This document shows positions 13,689-21,689 of a DNA stretch of 33,859 nucleotides, piece after piece. How positions within the stretch are numbered: the stretch's first letter is position 1; each line of letters opens with the position of its first letter. The notes beneath the pieces were generated by a model, which was given only the letters and a program-made list of their open reading frames with translations, did not search any database and was not told the origin of the DNA. The DNA lies in the NCBI GenBank assembly GCA_002396805.1, contig DGYW01000058.1:1-33859 (forward strand). The letters are read 5' to 3'. The translations under genes were made by a program, and so were the position numbers. This DNA comes from Firmicutes bacterium UBA4996. Lineage in GTDB: Bacteria > Bacillota > Limnochordia > Darwinibacteriales > Darwinibacteriaceae.

Positions 13689-15113
13689 GTGAAACAAATT
13701 ATTTCATTGTTGTATATTGCCTATCTATTATTCGTGGTAATGTTGGTTTTTTTCAGTCGCAAAAAACCCATACAACGCTTTAGCTGGATTCTAGTTTTGG
13801 TTTTCTTCCCAGTAGTTGGGGTGGTTTTTTATCTCCTGCTTGGTAGCGAGAGCTACTGGGATTATAAGCGCCACAAAATCCGGCGACGTCATCGGCACCT
13901 ATTCAATGAATTAGACCGAATATTGCAGGCTAATTCTAGTTTAACTACCCAAGATTTGTCCCTTATGCAGGATTTTCATGTTAGGTGTTGTGGAAGCATG
14001 GTCTCATCTGACAATGACGTGGAGATTTACACGAATGGGGCTGCAAAATTTGAGCGACTTTTCGCAGATCTGCGTGGAGCGCAGGATCACATTCATGTGC
14101 AGTACTTTACCATTCACAACGATGAGATCGGTCAGGAATTGATTAATATTCTCAAAGAAAAAGTGCTAGAGGGTGTAGAAGTAAAGTTGCTGTACGATAG
14201 TTTTGGCTGCTTCTTGACCTGGGTGCGACCGCTTTTTTGGGAATTGAAGCATGCCGGTGGACAGGTACGGGGCATTAGACCTTACGCTAGAGCCCTAAAT
14301 TACCGTAATCATCGTAAGTTGGTCATCATTGATGGTCGTATCGGTTATCTAGGTGGTATGAACGCAGGTGAACATTATGTCAGTGGCGTTCGCGGAATGG
14401 TCTGGCGAGATACGCATCTACGGATAATTGGGCATAGTGTCCACGATGTACAGCAAATCTTTATGTCAGATTGGATTGCCTCTTCGCCGAAACTGAAGAT
14501 AGGCTTTCGCCATCGCCTGAGACACTACTTTCCTGATGTGGATTCTTGTGGTAATCTCTCGACTCAGATCATCGCTAATGGGCTATATAATAAGCATATC
14601 CATCAGGATGTGATCAACCTAAGTTATTTTAGTCTGATTAATAACGCTCAACAGAGGCTATGGATCCAGACACCGTATTTTTCTCCCTCTGAGCCTATCT
14701 TGCAAAGTCTCAAGATCCTCGCTCTAAGCGGGGTAGACGTGCGAATCATGACTTCTGCCTTCTACGCCTTTGGGGGGTTGTTCCACCATAACATCAAGAA
14801 CTACTATTTTCGACAGTTAATTGATAGTGGGGTCAGGGTGTTTCGCTACAAGGGGATCATGCATGCTAAAACCATGCTAATTGATTCAGATAAGTTGGTG
14901 ATTGGAACAGTCAATCTCAACATCCGCAGCCTGGAGCGAGATGATGAACTCTATGCCTATCTAGAATCTGGGGAGCTGAATAAAGAACATGCTGAGATTT
15001 TGGAGTCTGATTTCAAACAATGTGTAGAACTGGATTATGCTAGATTTCAGAAGCAGACGCTACTATCTCGAGCTCTGGAGTCAGTAGTCAGTCTTTTTTC
15101 ACCCTTTTCCTAG
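13689..15113 (+). CDS. cls: Cardiolipin synthase
   Basis: A 474-residue membrane enzyme that joins two phosphatidylglycerols into cardiolipin. Two N-terminal helices (PLDc_N domain, about 1-50) precede two phospholipase D domains with HKD motifs: H208-x-K-x4-D (HRKLVIID, followed by GGMN) and H392-x-K-x4-D (HAKTMLID, then G-T-V-N-L-N-I-R-S). The open frame starts at 13653 (GTG), but a TATAAT at 13642-13647 would put the transcript start near 13654. I therefore prefer the GTG at 13689, which has AAAAGAGTG upstream and begins right at the first helix. The gene follows the decayed pps remnant. Confidence 0.92.
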   Translation: MKQIISLLYIAYLLFVVMLVFFSRKKPIQRFSWILVLVFFPVVGVVFYLLLGSESYWDYKRHKIRRRHRHLFNELDRILQANSSLTTQDLSLMQDFHVRCCGSMVSSDNDVEIYTNGAAKFERLFADLRGAQDHIHVQYFTIHNDEIGQELINILKEKVLEGVEVKLLYDSFGCFLTWVRPLFWELKHAGGQVRGIRPYARALNYRNHRKLVIIDGRIGYLGGMNAGEHYVSGVRGMVWRDTHLRIIGHSVHDVQQIFMSDWIASSPKLKIGFRHRLRHYFPDVDSCGNLSTQIIANGLYNKHIHQDVINLSYFSLINNAQQRLWIQTPYFSPSEPILQSLKILALSGVDVRIMTSAFYAFGGLFHHNIKNYYFRQLIDSGVRVFRYKGIMHAKTMLIDSDKLVIGTVNLNIRSLERDDELYAYLESGELNKEHAEILESDFKQCVELDYARFQKQTLLSRALESVVSLFSPFS

Positions 15114-15135
15114 CAGAACACTTTTCATTTGTTGT

Positions 15136-15164
15136 TTGTCAAGGTATGATTAGGGTAGTAGTAA
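15136..15164 (+). promoter_or_regulatory. Possible promoter of the papain-fold gene
   Basis: TTGTCA (15136-15141), 17 bases, TAGTAA (15159-15164). The -35 is good and the -10 is weak. It lies 22 bases before the TTG start and would give a very short leader. Confidence 0.4.
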
Positions 15165-15186
15165 TCTTGTACGGGAGGGCTAGTCT

Positions 15187-15792
15187 TTGGAAAAAGCCTA
15201 TTTATATGTTGTTCTGACGAGGACTAACACGGTCATTTCGCGCCTAATTCACTTCTTTACACATGATGATTACACCCATGCGGCCCTGTCCTTTGATAGG
15301 GATCTAGAAGAAATGTATAGTTTTGGCCGGAGAACTACTTACAACCCTTTTATCGGGCGTTTCAAACGGGAAAGCCTGGATGAGGGAATTTATAAGATTT
15401 CTAGAAACCTGCCTGGGGTGATTGTGGAAATTGAGGTACCTAAGGAGCGTTATGATGAGGCTAGAGAACTATTAGAGGTGTTTATTGCCAATCGTTCACG
15501 CTATAAGTATAATTATCGAGGTTTAGTCTACGGCCTCTTCAATAAACCCACGACGAAAGAAGATAGGTTTCTGTGCTCGCAGTTTGTTTACTATATTCTC
15601 CACAATAGTGGCATTGCGGACTTCCACAGGCCATCCAATTTGGTGCGACCCCAAGACTTCCTAAATTTACCAGGACGCATTGTTTTCCAAGGCGATCTTA
15701 AGGACCTAGCCGAGACGGAACCCAATATGCCAATTCGAATTCGAGTACTTAATTGGTGTCGCGAAAAGTATCCATTTCGTAAAGTGAGCTAG
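15187..15792 (+). CDS. YiiX/YebB-like permuted papain-fold (NlpC/P60 superfamily) protein
   Basis: A 201-residue protein with the circularly permuted papain-like layout: the catalytic His comes first (H31 in YTHAALSFD) and the catalytic Cys later (C130 in FLCSQFVYYIL). This order is typical of YiiX/YebB and LRAT-like enzymes, which act on lipids, peptides or amide bonds. There is no signal peptide, so it is cytoplasmic or bound to the inner membrane face. The TTG start at 15187 has GGGAGGG upstream. It has its own possible promoter (15136-15164) and a terminator. Its place after cardiolipin synthase suggests, but does not prove, a role in lipid metabolism. Confidence 0.8.
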   Translation: MEKAYLYVVLTRTNTVISRLIHFFTHDDYTHAALSFDRDLEEMYSFGRRTTYNPFIGRFKRESLDEGIYKISRNLPGVIVEIEVPKERYDEARELLEVFIANRSRYKYNYRGLVYGLFNKPTTKEDRFLCSQFVYYILHNSGIADFHRPSNLVRPQDFLNLPGRIVFQGDLKDLAETEPNMPIRIRVLNWCREKYPFRKVS

Positions 15793-15817
15793 CCCCTGCC
15801 TAAAGGGGCTTTTTTTT
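15791..15817 (+). terminator. Intrinsic terminator after the papain-fold gene
   Basis: AGCCCC (15791-15796), an 8-base loop, GGGGCT (15805-15810) and a long T run. Confidence 0.92.
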
Positions 15818-15879
15818 CGCCCAGCTGTTGGTTTTAAAGGCAGGAATATTAGGACTGGTTGTTGAATGTTTGCTTGAAG

Positions 15880-15896
15880 TTAGGTTCATTACCTAA
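15880..15896 (+). promoter_or_regulatory. Inverted repeat upstream of the first sugar ABC operon
   Basis: TTAGGT-N5-ACCTAA is a perfect 6-bp inverted repeat about 80 bases before the binding-protein gene, in the only stretch that can hold its promoter. It may be an operator. No regulator gene is linked to this operon. Confidence 0.35.
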
Positions 15897-15973
15897 AGTT
15901 TTTCAATTAAACGAGAGGGGTGAATTTTTTACCAGGTCTTGTTTGCTACTTTTCTAGAGGAAGGGGTTATACT

Positions 15974-17257
15974 TTGAAGAAGATTTCTAGTGTAATGGTA
16001 TTTGCTCTGACCATGTTGCTGTTTGTCAGTGTTGTTGGTGCCCAGACTATTGAGCTAACCTATTGGACCCACACTGACGATAATCGGACGATGATTGAAA
16101 ACCGTTATATCGAAGAATTTGAGAAGATGTATCCCAATGTCAAGATTAAGCGGGTCGTGAATGAAGCCAGCAAGATGGGTGATTTAATTTTAACAGCGTT
16201 TTCTGCAAATAATGCTCCTGATCTTTTTAACCTGCCCATCGAGCAAGAGTATGGTTATATGATTCACCAACGCTTGGCTCCTGTCAATTACGCCGCTGTT
16301 GGCTATAAGGATGCTCAGGAACTAATTGACAATTACCAAGAGGGTACCTTTGATCCCATTAGTATGGACGGCGTTATTTACGGTATGCCACTCGAGCTAA
16401 CTAACTGGTCCATTTACATCAATGACCGCGTATTTAGAGATGCTGGTTTGGATCCTGACAAGGATTGGCCACGCACCTGGGAAGAAATGGCTGACATCTC
16501 CGAAAAACTGACACTTCGTGATGGAGAGGTTGTTCTTCGTCGTGGCTTTGACTTCCGTTATCCGTACTATTTAGTCTCTGTCTTACCTATGGTTGAACAA
16601 CTAGGCGGTAAGTTAATCAGTGATGACGGCAAAACTGCCATTGTTAATGAAGCGGCCTGGACTCAAGTTCTCGAATTCATGCGTGATTGGGGTCCACATG
16701 GTCGTAACCTAGGTAGCCCAACCTATCCGGCACCACGTAAGATTTGGAACAAGGATAATAATGATATGGGTATGTGCCTAAGTGGCTATTATCAGCAAGG
16801 ACGTCTGAAGATCGATAATCCGGAATTCCACGCCAGCAACGAATGGCGCGTTGTTCCGTTCCCTGTGTTTGAGAACGCTGTCAATGATGTGCGGGCTTCT
16901 TACTATGGACACTATCTTGTAGTTAACGCCCAAACGCCCAAGAATAAACAAGAGTGGGCTTGGAAATTCATCGCTTATATGCTCGACAACCCATGGGAGT
17001 ATCTAGAAACAGTTCAGATTCTCCAACCTCGGAAAGACTTGCTAGAAGACCAAGCGTTTATGGAACTTCCATACATGGATGTGTTCATGAGCGATATGTC
17101 TAAGTCCCACGCAGTATTTCTCCACGAGAACGGGTATCAGTTTGAGCGCTTTATTGGCGATGCCGTTGAAGGTGTCATGCTCGCTGGCGAACCTGTGGAC
17201 CGTGCATTAAAGACTTTGAAAACGAGAATTCAAGAAGTTCTAGATGATGTTTACTAG
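15974..17257 (+). CDS. Extracellular sugar-binding protein of a CUT1-type ABC importer
   Basis: A 427-residue family-1 solute-binding protein. The signal peptide KKISSVMVFALTMLLFVSVVGA is followed by a likely cleavage before QT; there is no lipobox Cys. The mature part starts IELTYWTHTDDNRTMIE and has the expected E-x-F-E-K-x-Y-P-N-V-K-I segment and GVIYGMPLELTNWSIYIND. It captures a sugar or oligosaccharide outside the cell for the two permeases that follow. I chose TTG 15974, which has AGAGGAAGGGG upstream and puts the signal peptide at the start; the earlier GTG at 15920 would add a non-signal stretch. No glycosidase or regulator is linked, so the substrate is open. Confidence 0.9.
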   Translation: MKKISSVMVFALTMLLFVSVVGAQTIELTYWTHTDDNRTMIENRYIEEFEKMYPNVKIKRVVNEASKMGDLILTAFSANNAPDLFNLPIEQEYGYMIHQRLAPVNYAAVGYKDAQELIDNYQEGTFDPISMDGVIYGMPLELTNWSIYINDRVFRDAGLDPDKDWPRTWEEMADISEKLTLRDGEVVLRRGFDFRYPYYLVSVLPMVEQLGGKLISDDGKTAIVNEAAWTQVLEFMRDWGPHGRNLGSPTYPAPRKIWNKDNNDMGMCLSGYYQQGRLKIDNPEFHASNEWRVVPFPVFENAVNDVRASYYGHYLVVNAQTPKNKQEWAWKFIAYMLDNPWEYLETVQILQPRKDLLEDQAFMELPYMDVFMSDMSKSHAVFLHENGYQFERFIGDAVEGVMLAGEPVDRALKTLKTRIQEVLDDVY

Positions 17258-17284
17258 ATTGAATGAAGATTAGTAGTCTTCTGA

Positions 17285-17314
17285 AGGGAGGCTCGGGTTC
17301 AAACCCGAGCCCTC
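17285..17314 (+). promoter_or_regulatory. Intercistronic hairpin between binding-protein and permease genes
   Basis: GGCTCGGGTT (17290-17299) and AACCCGAGCC form a very stable stem with a tiny loop, extended by GAG/CTC. It lacks an immediate T run. In ABC operons such stems often keep the binding-protein part of the mRNA stable or end part of the transcripts, giving more binding protein than permease. Confidence 0.65.
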
Positions 17315-17345
17315 TCTTAGTTTTTAGTTTTTAGGAGGGAGAAAG

Positions 17346-18254
17346 ATGCGTAAGCGTGGCTTTAGCATGGAGCAGAAAAAGGCCCGATGGGGCTGGATCT
17401 TTGTGACCCCCGCTCTAATTCTGTTTTCCATCTTCAGTTTTTATCCGATTTTTACGGCCTTTTATACTAGCTTTTATAATAAAAACCTCTTATCACTCCG
17501 GCCCCCCAGATATATTGGCTGGGCTAATTACCAGTACTTGTTTACTTCGCAAGAATTTCGCGAGTCTGTGATCAATACAGCGGTCTTTACTGCTGGTACC
17601 TTTGTGCCGTTAGTGGTATTCAGTTTAATCTTGGCGGCGTTTATCATGTCCATCAATAAGTTTCAACGGTTCTTCCAAATGGCTTTTTATGCTCCTGCTG
17701 TACTCTCCTCGGTGGTAGCTGCCTTGATTTGGCTCCTGATTTTTGACCCCCGTGGTATTGCCAACCAAGGGTTGAATACTATGCTGGGTACTAGTGGGGT
17801 AAACTACCACTGGCTTTCTAAGGCGGGGATGCTGAGGCTTTCGACGATCATTGTTTATTTTTGGAAGTATATTGGGTATTTTACCATCGTTTTCGTCTCA
17901 GGTATCGGGTCCATTCCCTATACCTTGCACGAAGCGGCTTTGATTGATGGGACTAATCGTTGGCAAAATTTCTGGTACATCACTTTTCCTTTATTGAAAC
18001 CCACTACTTTGTTGGTTTCGGTCATGGCCTTAATTCAGTGTTTGAAGACCTTTAGTACTCAGTACCTGTTTTCCAGTTCTGGTGCACCCACAAGGCCTAT
18101 CAACGTGATTACGCTGAACATTTATAATACGGCTATTAAAGATTATCGGATCGGTCGGGCCAGTGCCATGAGTATCTTACTATTCTTAGTGATGTTCCTT
18201 TTCACGTGGCTGCAGCTAAAAGTCTCTAAGACCGAAGAAGTAACCTATATGTAA
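17346..18254 (+). CDS. ABC sugar permease, MalF type
   Basis: A 302-residue inner-membrane permease with six predicted helices. The coupling EAA loop is EAALIDGTNRWQNFWYITFP, the contact point for the ATPase. It pairs with the MalG-type permease encoded 11 bases downstream. The ATG at 17346 has GGAGGGAG upstream. No ATPase gene is present, so a shared MsmX/UgpC-like ATPase encoded elsewhere must power it. Confidence 0.93.
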   Translation: MRKRGFSMEQKKARWGWIFVTPALILFSIFSFYPIFTAFYTSFYNKNLLSLRPPRYIGWANYQYLFTSQEFRESVINTAVFTAGTFVPLVVFSLILAAFIMSINKFQRFFQMAFYAPAVLSSVVAALIWLLIFDPRGIANQGLNTMLGTSGVNYHWLSKAGMLRLSTIIVYFWKYIGYFTIVFVSGIGSIPYTLHEAALIDGTNRWQNFWYITFPLLKPTTLLVSVMALIQCLKTFSTQYLFSSSGAPTRPINVITLNIYNTAIKDYRIGRASAMSILLFLVMFLFTWLQLKVSKTEEVTYM

Positions 18255-18265
18255 GGAGGGCTGGT

Positions 18266-19129
18266 ATGTCTACGTTTAAGGCAAAGTATTTGACTTTAGA
18301 TAAAGCAGTGCAGGCGTTGATTTGGTTGTTTTTGATCGCTAGCTGTGTTTTAGTCCTGATTCCCTTGGCATTCATGTTTACGGCTTCAACGATGCCAGCC
18401 ATCGACATTTTGAAGCTACCCTACCCGTGGATTAGCGATCACTTTCATTGGCAGAATTTTTGGAACGCCATTCGAGGGCCTGAAGGGACCTTTGAGTTTT
18501 TGAGAAATACGGTGAACTCTCTAGTAGTGGCTATTTCCGTATCGTTTTTTACAGTTATGCTGTCTTCTATCACGGGATACGGGTTAGCCAAATTTGAGTT
18601 CAAAGGGCGAAATCTAGTCTTTATGTTAATTATGGCGACCATGATGATTCCCTTTGAAACCATTATGATTCCGTTATATATGGTGGTTACGGGGATGGGG
18701 ATGCAGGACTCGTATGTTGGTCTAATCGTTCCCTTTGTGGCGAATGCATTCGGTATTTTCCTTATGCGTCAATTTCTAATTCCTTTTCCTAATGAAGTGT
18801 TGGATGCGGCACGTATTGACGGGGCCAGTGAACCGCGAATCTTCACCCAAGTGGTTTTGCCCAATGCGGGACCGGCCATTGCTACCTTGGCAATCATTTC
18901 ATTTAGGGCACAGTGGGATAATCTATTATGGCCACTTTTGATCGTACAAAGCGAAAATATGAAGACAATTCCCCTGTATATTACCAAGTTCATGGCCGAA
19001 ACCCACAGTGATGAAGGTATCATGATGGCAGTGGCCGTGCTGGCGAGCCTACCCATGTTTATTCTCTTCTTTACCCTCTCTAAGTATTTTGTGAATACCG
19101 AGGGCTTACATTCTTCAACTAAGGGATAG
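18266..19129 (+). CDS. ABC sugar permease, MalG type
   Basis: A 287-residue partner permease with the usual long periplasm-facing loop after the first helix and the EAA loop DAARIDGASEPRIFTQVVLP. It ends the operon of binding protein and two permeases. AAGGAGGG precedes the ATG at 18266. A hairpin follows the stop. Confidence 0.93.
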   Translation: MSTFKAKYLTLDKAVQALIWLFLIASCVLVLIPLAFMFTASTMPAIDILKLPYPWISDHFHWQNFWNAIRGPEGTFEFLRNTVNSLVVAISVSFFTVMLSSITGYGLAKFEFKGRNLVFMLIMATMMIPFETIMIPLYMVVTGMGMQDSYVGLIVPFVANAFGIFLMRQFLIPFPNEVLDAARIDGASEPRIFTQVVLPNAGPAIATLAIISFRAQWDNLLWPLLIVQSENMKTIPLYITKFMAETHSDEGIMMAVAVLASLPMFILFFTLSKYFVNTEGLHSSTKG

Positions 19130-19136
19130 ATTAACG

Positions 19137-19175
19137 AAGCCTTCTTTCACTTGGTCGGAAAGGAGGCTTTATTTC
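19137..19175. terminator. Bidirectional terminator between convergent genes
   Basis: AAGCCTTCTTTC (19137-19148) pairs with GAAAGGAGGCTT (19158-19169), with one G-U pair. It lies between the end of the permease gene (plus) and the end of the acetyltransferase gene (minus). T-rich flanks on the plus side make it usable there; use from the other side is likely. Confidence 0.7.
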
Positions 19176-19723
19176 TACAGAGGAATGGAGATTCCTAGGG
19201 TTTTGGCCACTAAGTCCCATCCTTCGCGGCAGTGTTCGGTTTGCGTGAGGGGTTTAAAACCGTAGTCAAGGTACAATTTAATGCCCTTGTAGCTTCGAGG
19301 ACGTGTGGTCAAATAAGCTTTAGTGTGGTTTGCTTCCAAGATCTTCAGTGCTTTGGTTACTAAGGGGCGTGCAAGACCTTTCCCTTGATAAGGGGGAATG
19401 ATGCTGACCCAATGGAGTCTTCCGTAATTGCCGTCACGAAACTCTGTGTTGTACCAACCCATGGCAGTGCCTACCGGTAGTCCCTCGTTAGTCTCTAAGA
19501 AGACTGCTCGTTTTCCTAGTTCGGGTAGTGTTGAGGTGAATTCAGTTTGGAACCTATCTTGGGCCGCTTCTAAGGTAGGAAACTCACTAGCTTGGGTCAG
19601 AATGTTGATCCAAGTTTCCTGGTCTTGGTCAGCAAAATAGCGGAAACGGAAGCCTGATGGTAAGGGTACGGCCGGGGAGCTACTTAGTCTCTCGTTAACC
19701 ATGGTTAGCCTGACTTCTCTCAT
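19175..19723 (-). CDS. GNAT-family N-acetyltransferase
   Basis: A 182-residue acetyltransferase. The acetyl-CoA binding motif A is WVSIIPPYQGKGLARPLV, followed by the helix TKALKILEANHTKAYL and the C-terminal strand LYLDYGFKPL. It transfers an acetyl group to an amine of an unknown substrate. The frame is open back to 19885, but I chose the ATG at 19723 because AAAGGA lies eight bases upstream. The longer version would add an unrelated hydrophobic stretch and overlap the divergent gene. The short divergent region 19724-19829 must hold both promoters. Confidence 0.85.
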   Translation of the reverse strand: MREVRLTMVNERLSSSPAVPLPSGFRFRYFADQDQETWINILTQASEFPTLEAAQDRFQTEFTSTLPELGKRAVFLETNEGLPVGTAMGWYNTEFRDGNYGRLHWVSIIPPYQGKGLARPLVTKALKILEANHTKAYLTTRPRSYKGIKLYLDYGFKPLTQTEHCREGWDLVAKTLGISIPL

Positions 19724-19829
19724 GGACATTTTCCTTTCTTTGCAAGAATTGTCTATTATTATAGCACAAATTGGTGGGAGAACAAGGAACAGCGGGGGCG
19801 AAGTAGAATATACATCGTGGGAGATTGTC

Positions 19830-20663
19830 ATGATGAAAACTATAAATAAGAAGGAACGAGCCCAAAGATTATTTGCAGAAAACATCGAGTTGTTTCGGTG
19901 TCCTCTTTGCCATCAAGGATTTTTGCCTGATACCTCTAGCGGATTACGTTGCCGAAATAATCACCACTTCGATTTCGCCCGTAACGGTTACCTGAATCTT
20001 CTGGCTACTCGGCAGAACACAGATTATGATCGGGAGCTGTTTCAAGCTCGACGAGAGGTGTTTGAACAAGGAGTCTACGATCCACTAGTCACTAGAGTGA
20101 GCACATTAATTAGGGATTTAGGATTCACACAAGCCACCGTGGTAGATGCGGGATGTGGGGAAGGGTCCCTTCTTGTTCGATTGGGAGAATTACTTGACGG
20201 TCCTTTGCTCGGAGTAGACATTGCCAGAGATGGCATTCGCTTAGCTGGTGCCCACAATACCCCGGTTATGTGGTGTGTGGCGGACTTAGCCCAGTTGCCT
20301 CTTCGAGAAAGCTCCGTAGATGTGGTGCTAAATATGTTATCACCTGCGAATTACGGGGAGTTTAGGCGGGTCTTGAAGCCGCAGGGATATCTTATCAAGG
20401 TTTTACCAGGTACCCAGTATCTCCAGGAGGTAAGAACCAGCTTGGGAGACCTTCCGGATTACTCTAATGATGGGGTACTGGCCAATTTAGAGGCGAATTT
20501 GCTTATCACAAATAGGGAGCGTCTGCACTATCACGTGCCCATAGCTCCTGAGATCTGGCCTTCTGTGTTCAAAATGACTCCTTTAACGGAGCATCGAGTT
20601 ACGCTTGGAGAGCCGGCTCCAGAATTGACGATAGATTTAGAGATTGTATGTGGAGTGTTCTAG
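19830..20663 (+). CDS. rlmA: 23S rRNA (guanine-N1)-methyltransferase, RlmA type
   Basis: A 277-residue enzyme with the RlmA layout. An N-terminal zinc finger uses C24-x2-C27, C41 and H45 (FRCPLCHQGF, then CRNNHHFDFARNGYLNLL). The SAM-binding Rossmann domain follows with VVDAGCGEGSLL and the later motif VDVVLNMLSPANYGEFRRVLKPQG. RlmA enzymes methylate G745 or G748 of 23S rRNA, and in Gram-positives the G748 type (TlrB-like) affects macrolide binding. Which base is used here cannot be told. I chose the ATG at 19830, with GGGAG upstream, over the frame's earlier ATG at 19701, which would overlap the divergent acetyltransferase gene. Confidence 0.88.
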   Translation: MMKTINKKERAQRLFAENIELFRCPLCHQGFLPDTSSGLRCRNNHHFDFARNGYLNLLATRQNTDYDRELFQARREVFEQGVYDPLVTRVSTLIRDLGFTQATVVDAGCGEGSLLVRLGELLDGPLLGVDIARDGIRLAGAHNTPVMWCVADLAQLPLRESSVDVVLNMLSPANYGEFRRVLKPQGYLIKVLPGTQYLQEVRTSLGDLPDYSNDGVLANLEANLLITNRERLHYHVPIAPEIWPSVFKMTPLTEHRVTLGEPAPELTIDLEIVCGVF

Positions 20664-20711
20664 AGGGTACACTGATTAGTGAATGATTATTGGGTCGGGG
20701 GTTTGTGATTT

Positions 20712-21644
20712 GTGAATTATGATGAACTGGACTTAGGACGTAGACAACGTATCTTGATTGTGGAGGATGTGCGACTGAATGCCCAGATTTTAGTCAACGT
20801 ACTCCAAGACGAATATGACTTAAGGGTGGCCAGCAATGGACTAGAGGCCTTGGAGATGGTAAAAGAACAGATGCCTGATCTCATTTTGCTGGATATCATT
20901 ATGCCAGAAATGGATGGCTATGCTGTGTGTGCGGAGTTACAGAGTAATCCGAAGACTCGGGATATTCCCATCCTGTTTTTAACCGCGCTTGAAGGAGACC
21001 AGAATGAGGCTTACGGCTTAGAATTAGGTGCCATGGATTACATTCGCAAGCCCTTTAGTGTTCCCATTGTAAAGACTAAGATTCGTAATCATCTGGAGCT
21101 TAAGCGTTATAAAGATTTATTGAAGCGGGATAGCCGTATCGATGGCTTGACACGAGTGCCTAATCGCAGACGTTTTGACGAAGCATTTTCCGAGGAACGC
21201 CTCAGGTCAGAACGATCTAAGACCCCCCTATCAGTTCTCATGATCGATTTGGATTTGTTCAAGTCCTACAACGATACTTATGGTCATCTCCAGGGCGATG
21301 ATGTCTTGAAATTAGTGGCTAAGACATTGCATAATACCCTACAAAGACCAGGAGATCTACTAGCCCGCTGGGGTGGAGAGGAGTTCGTGGCCTTGCTTCC
21401 AGATACCGACTGTGCAGGAGCTATTCACGTGGCCGAAAAGTTGCGTTCGGCCATTGCCGATCTGGAAATACCCCACAAGTCTTCTACGGTGGCCAAAATT
21501 GTCACAGTGTCTATCGGTGCGGCTAGTGCGGTCCCTGGGGATGTTGATTCTTATATGTCACTATTACAGAGGGCCGATGAGGCAGTCTACGGGGCTAAAG
21601 ACCTTGGTAGAAACCGAGTTTTCGCCTTTGAACCCAATTGCTAG
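20712..21644 (+). CDS. Response-regulator diguanylate cyclase (REC-GGDEF)
   Basis: A 310-residue protein. The receiver domain (1-125) has the acidic pair E18-D19, phospho-acceptor D61 (LILLDIIMPEMDG) and the Lys in YIRKPF. The GGDEF domain (about 140-305) has G221-G-E-E-F and the product-inhibition site R212-P-G-D215 exactly five residues before it. It makes cyclic di-GMP from two GTP when phosphorylated and is probably feedback-inhibited. No cognate kinase is adjacent. The GTG start at 20712 has only a moderate G-rich ribosome binding site. The terminator at 21651 makes it a single-gene unit or the end of the rlmA transcript. Confidence 0.93.
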   Translation: MNYDELDLGRRQRILIVEDVRLNAQILVNVLQDEYDLRVASNGLEALEMVKEQMPDLILLDIIMPEMDGYAVCAELQSNPKTRDIPILFLTALEGDQNEAYGLELGAMDYIRKPFSVPIVKTKIRNHLELKRYKDLLKRDSRIDGLTRVPNRRRFDEAFSEERLRSERSKTPLSVLMIDLDLFKSYNDTYGHLQGDDVLKLVAKTLHNTLQRPGDLLARWGGEEFVALLPDTDCAGAIHVAEKLRSAIADLEIPHKSSTVAKIVTVSIGAASAVPGDVDSYMSLLQRADEAVYGAKDLGRNRVFAFEPNC

Positions 21645-21650
21645 ACTCTA

Positions 21651-21673
21651 CCCATCCTTGCGATGGGTTTTTT
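21651..21673 (+). terminator. Intrinsic terminator after the diguanylate cyclase gene
   Basis: CCCATC (21651-21656), loop CTTGC, GATGGG (21662-21667) and a T run. Confidence 0.88.
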
Positions 21674-21689
21674 GTAAGGGGAGATTGTT

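Noticed and set aside
15920..15973. Upstream GTG start for the first sugar-binding protein
   Set aside because: It would add 18 residues before the signal peptide, and its G-rich stretch touches the start codon; TTG 15974 has a well-spaced AGAGGAAGGGG.
19724..19885. N-terminal extension of the acetyltransferase to 19885
   Set aside because: The extra 54 residues are not GNAT-like, would overlap the divergent methyltransferase gene, and ATG 19723 has a proper ribosome binding site.
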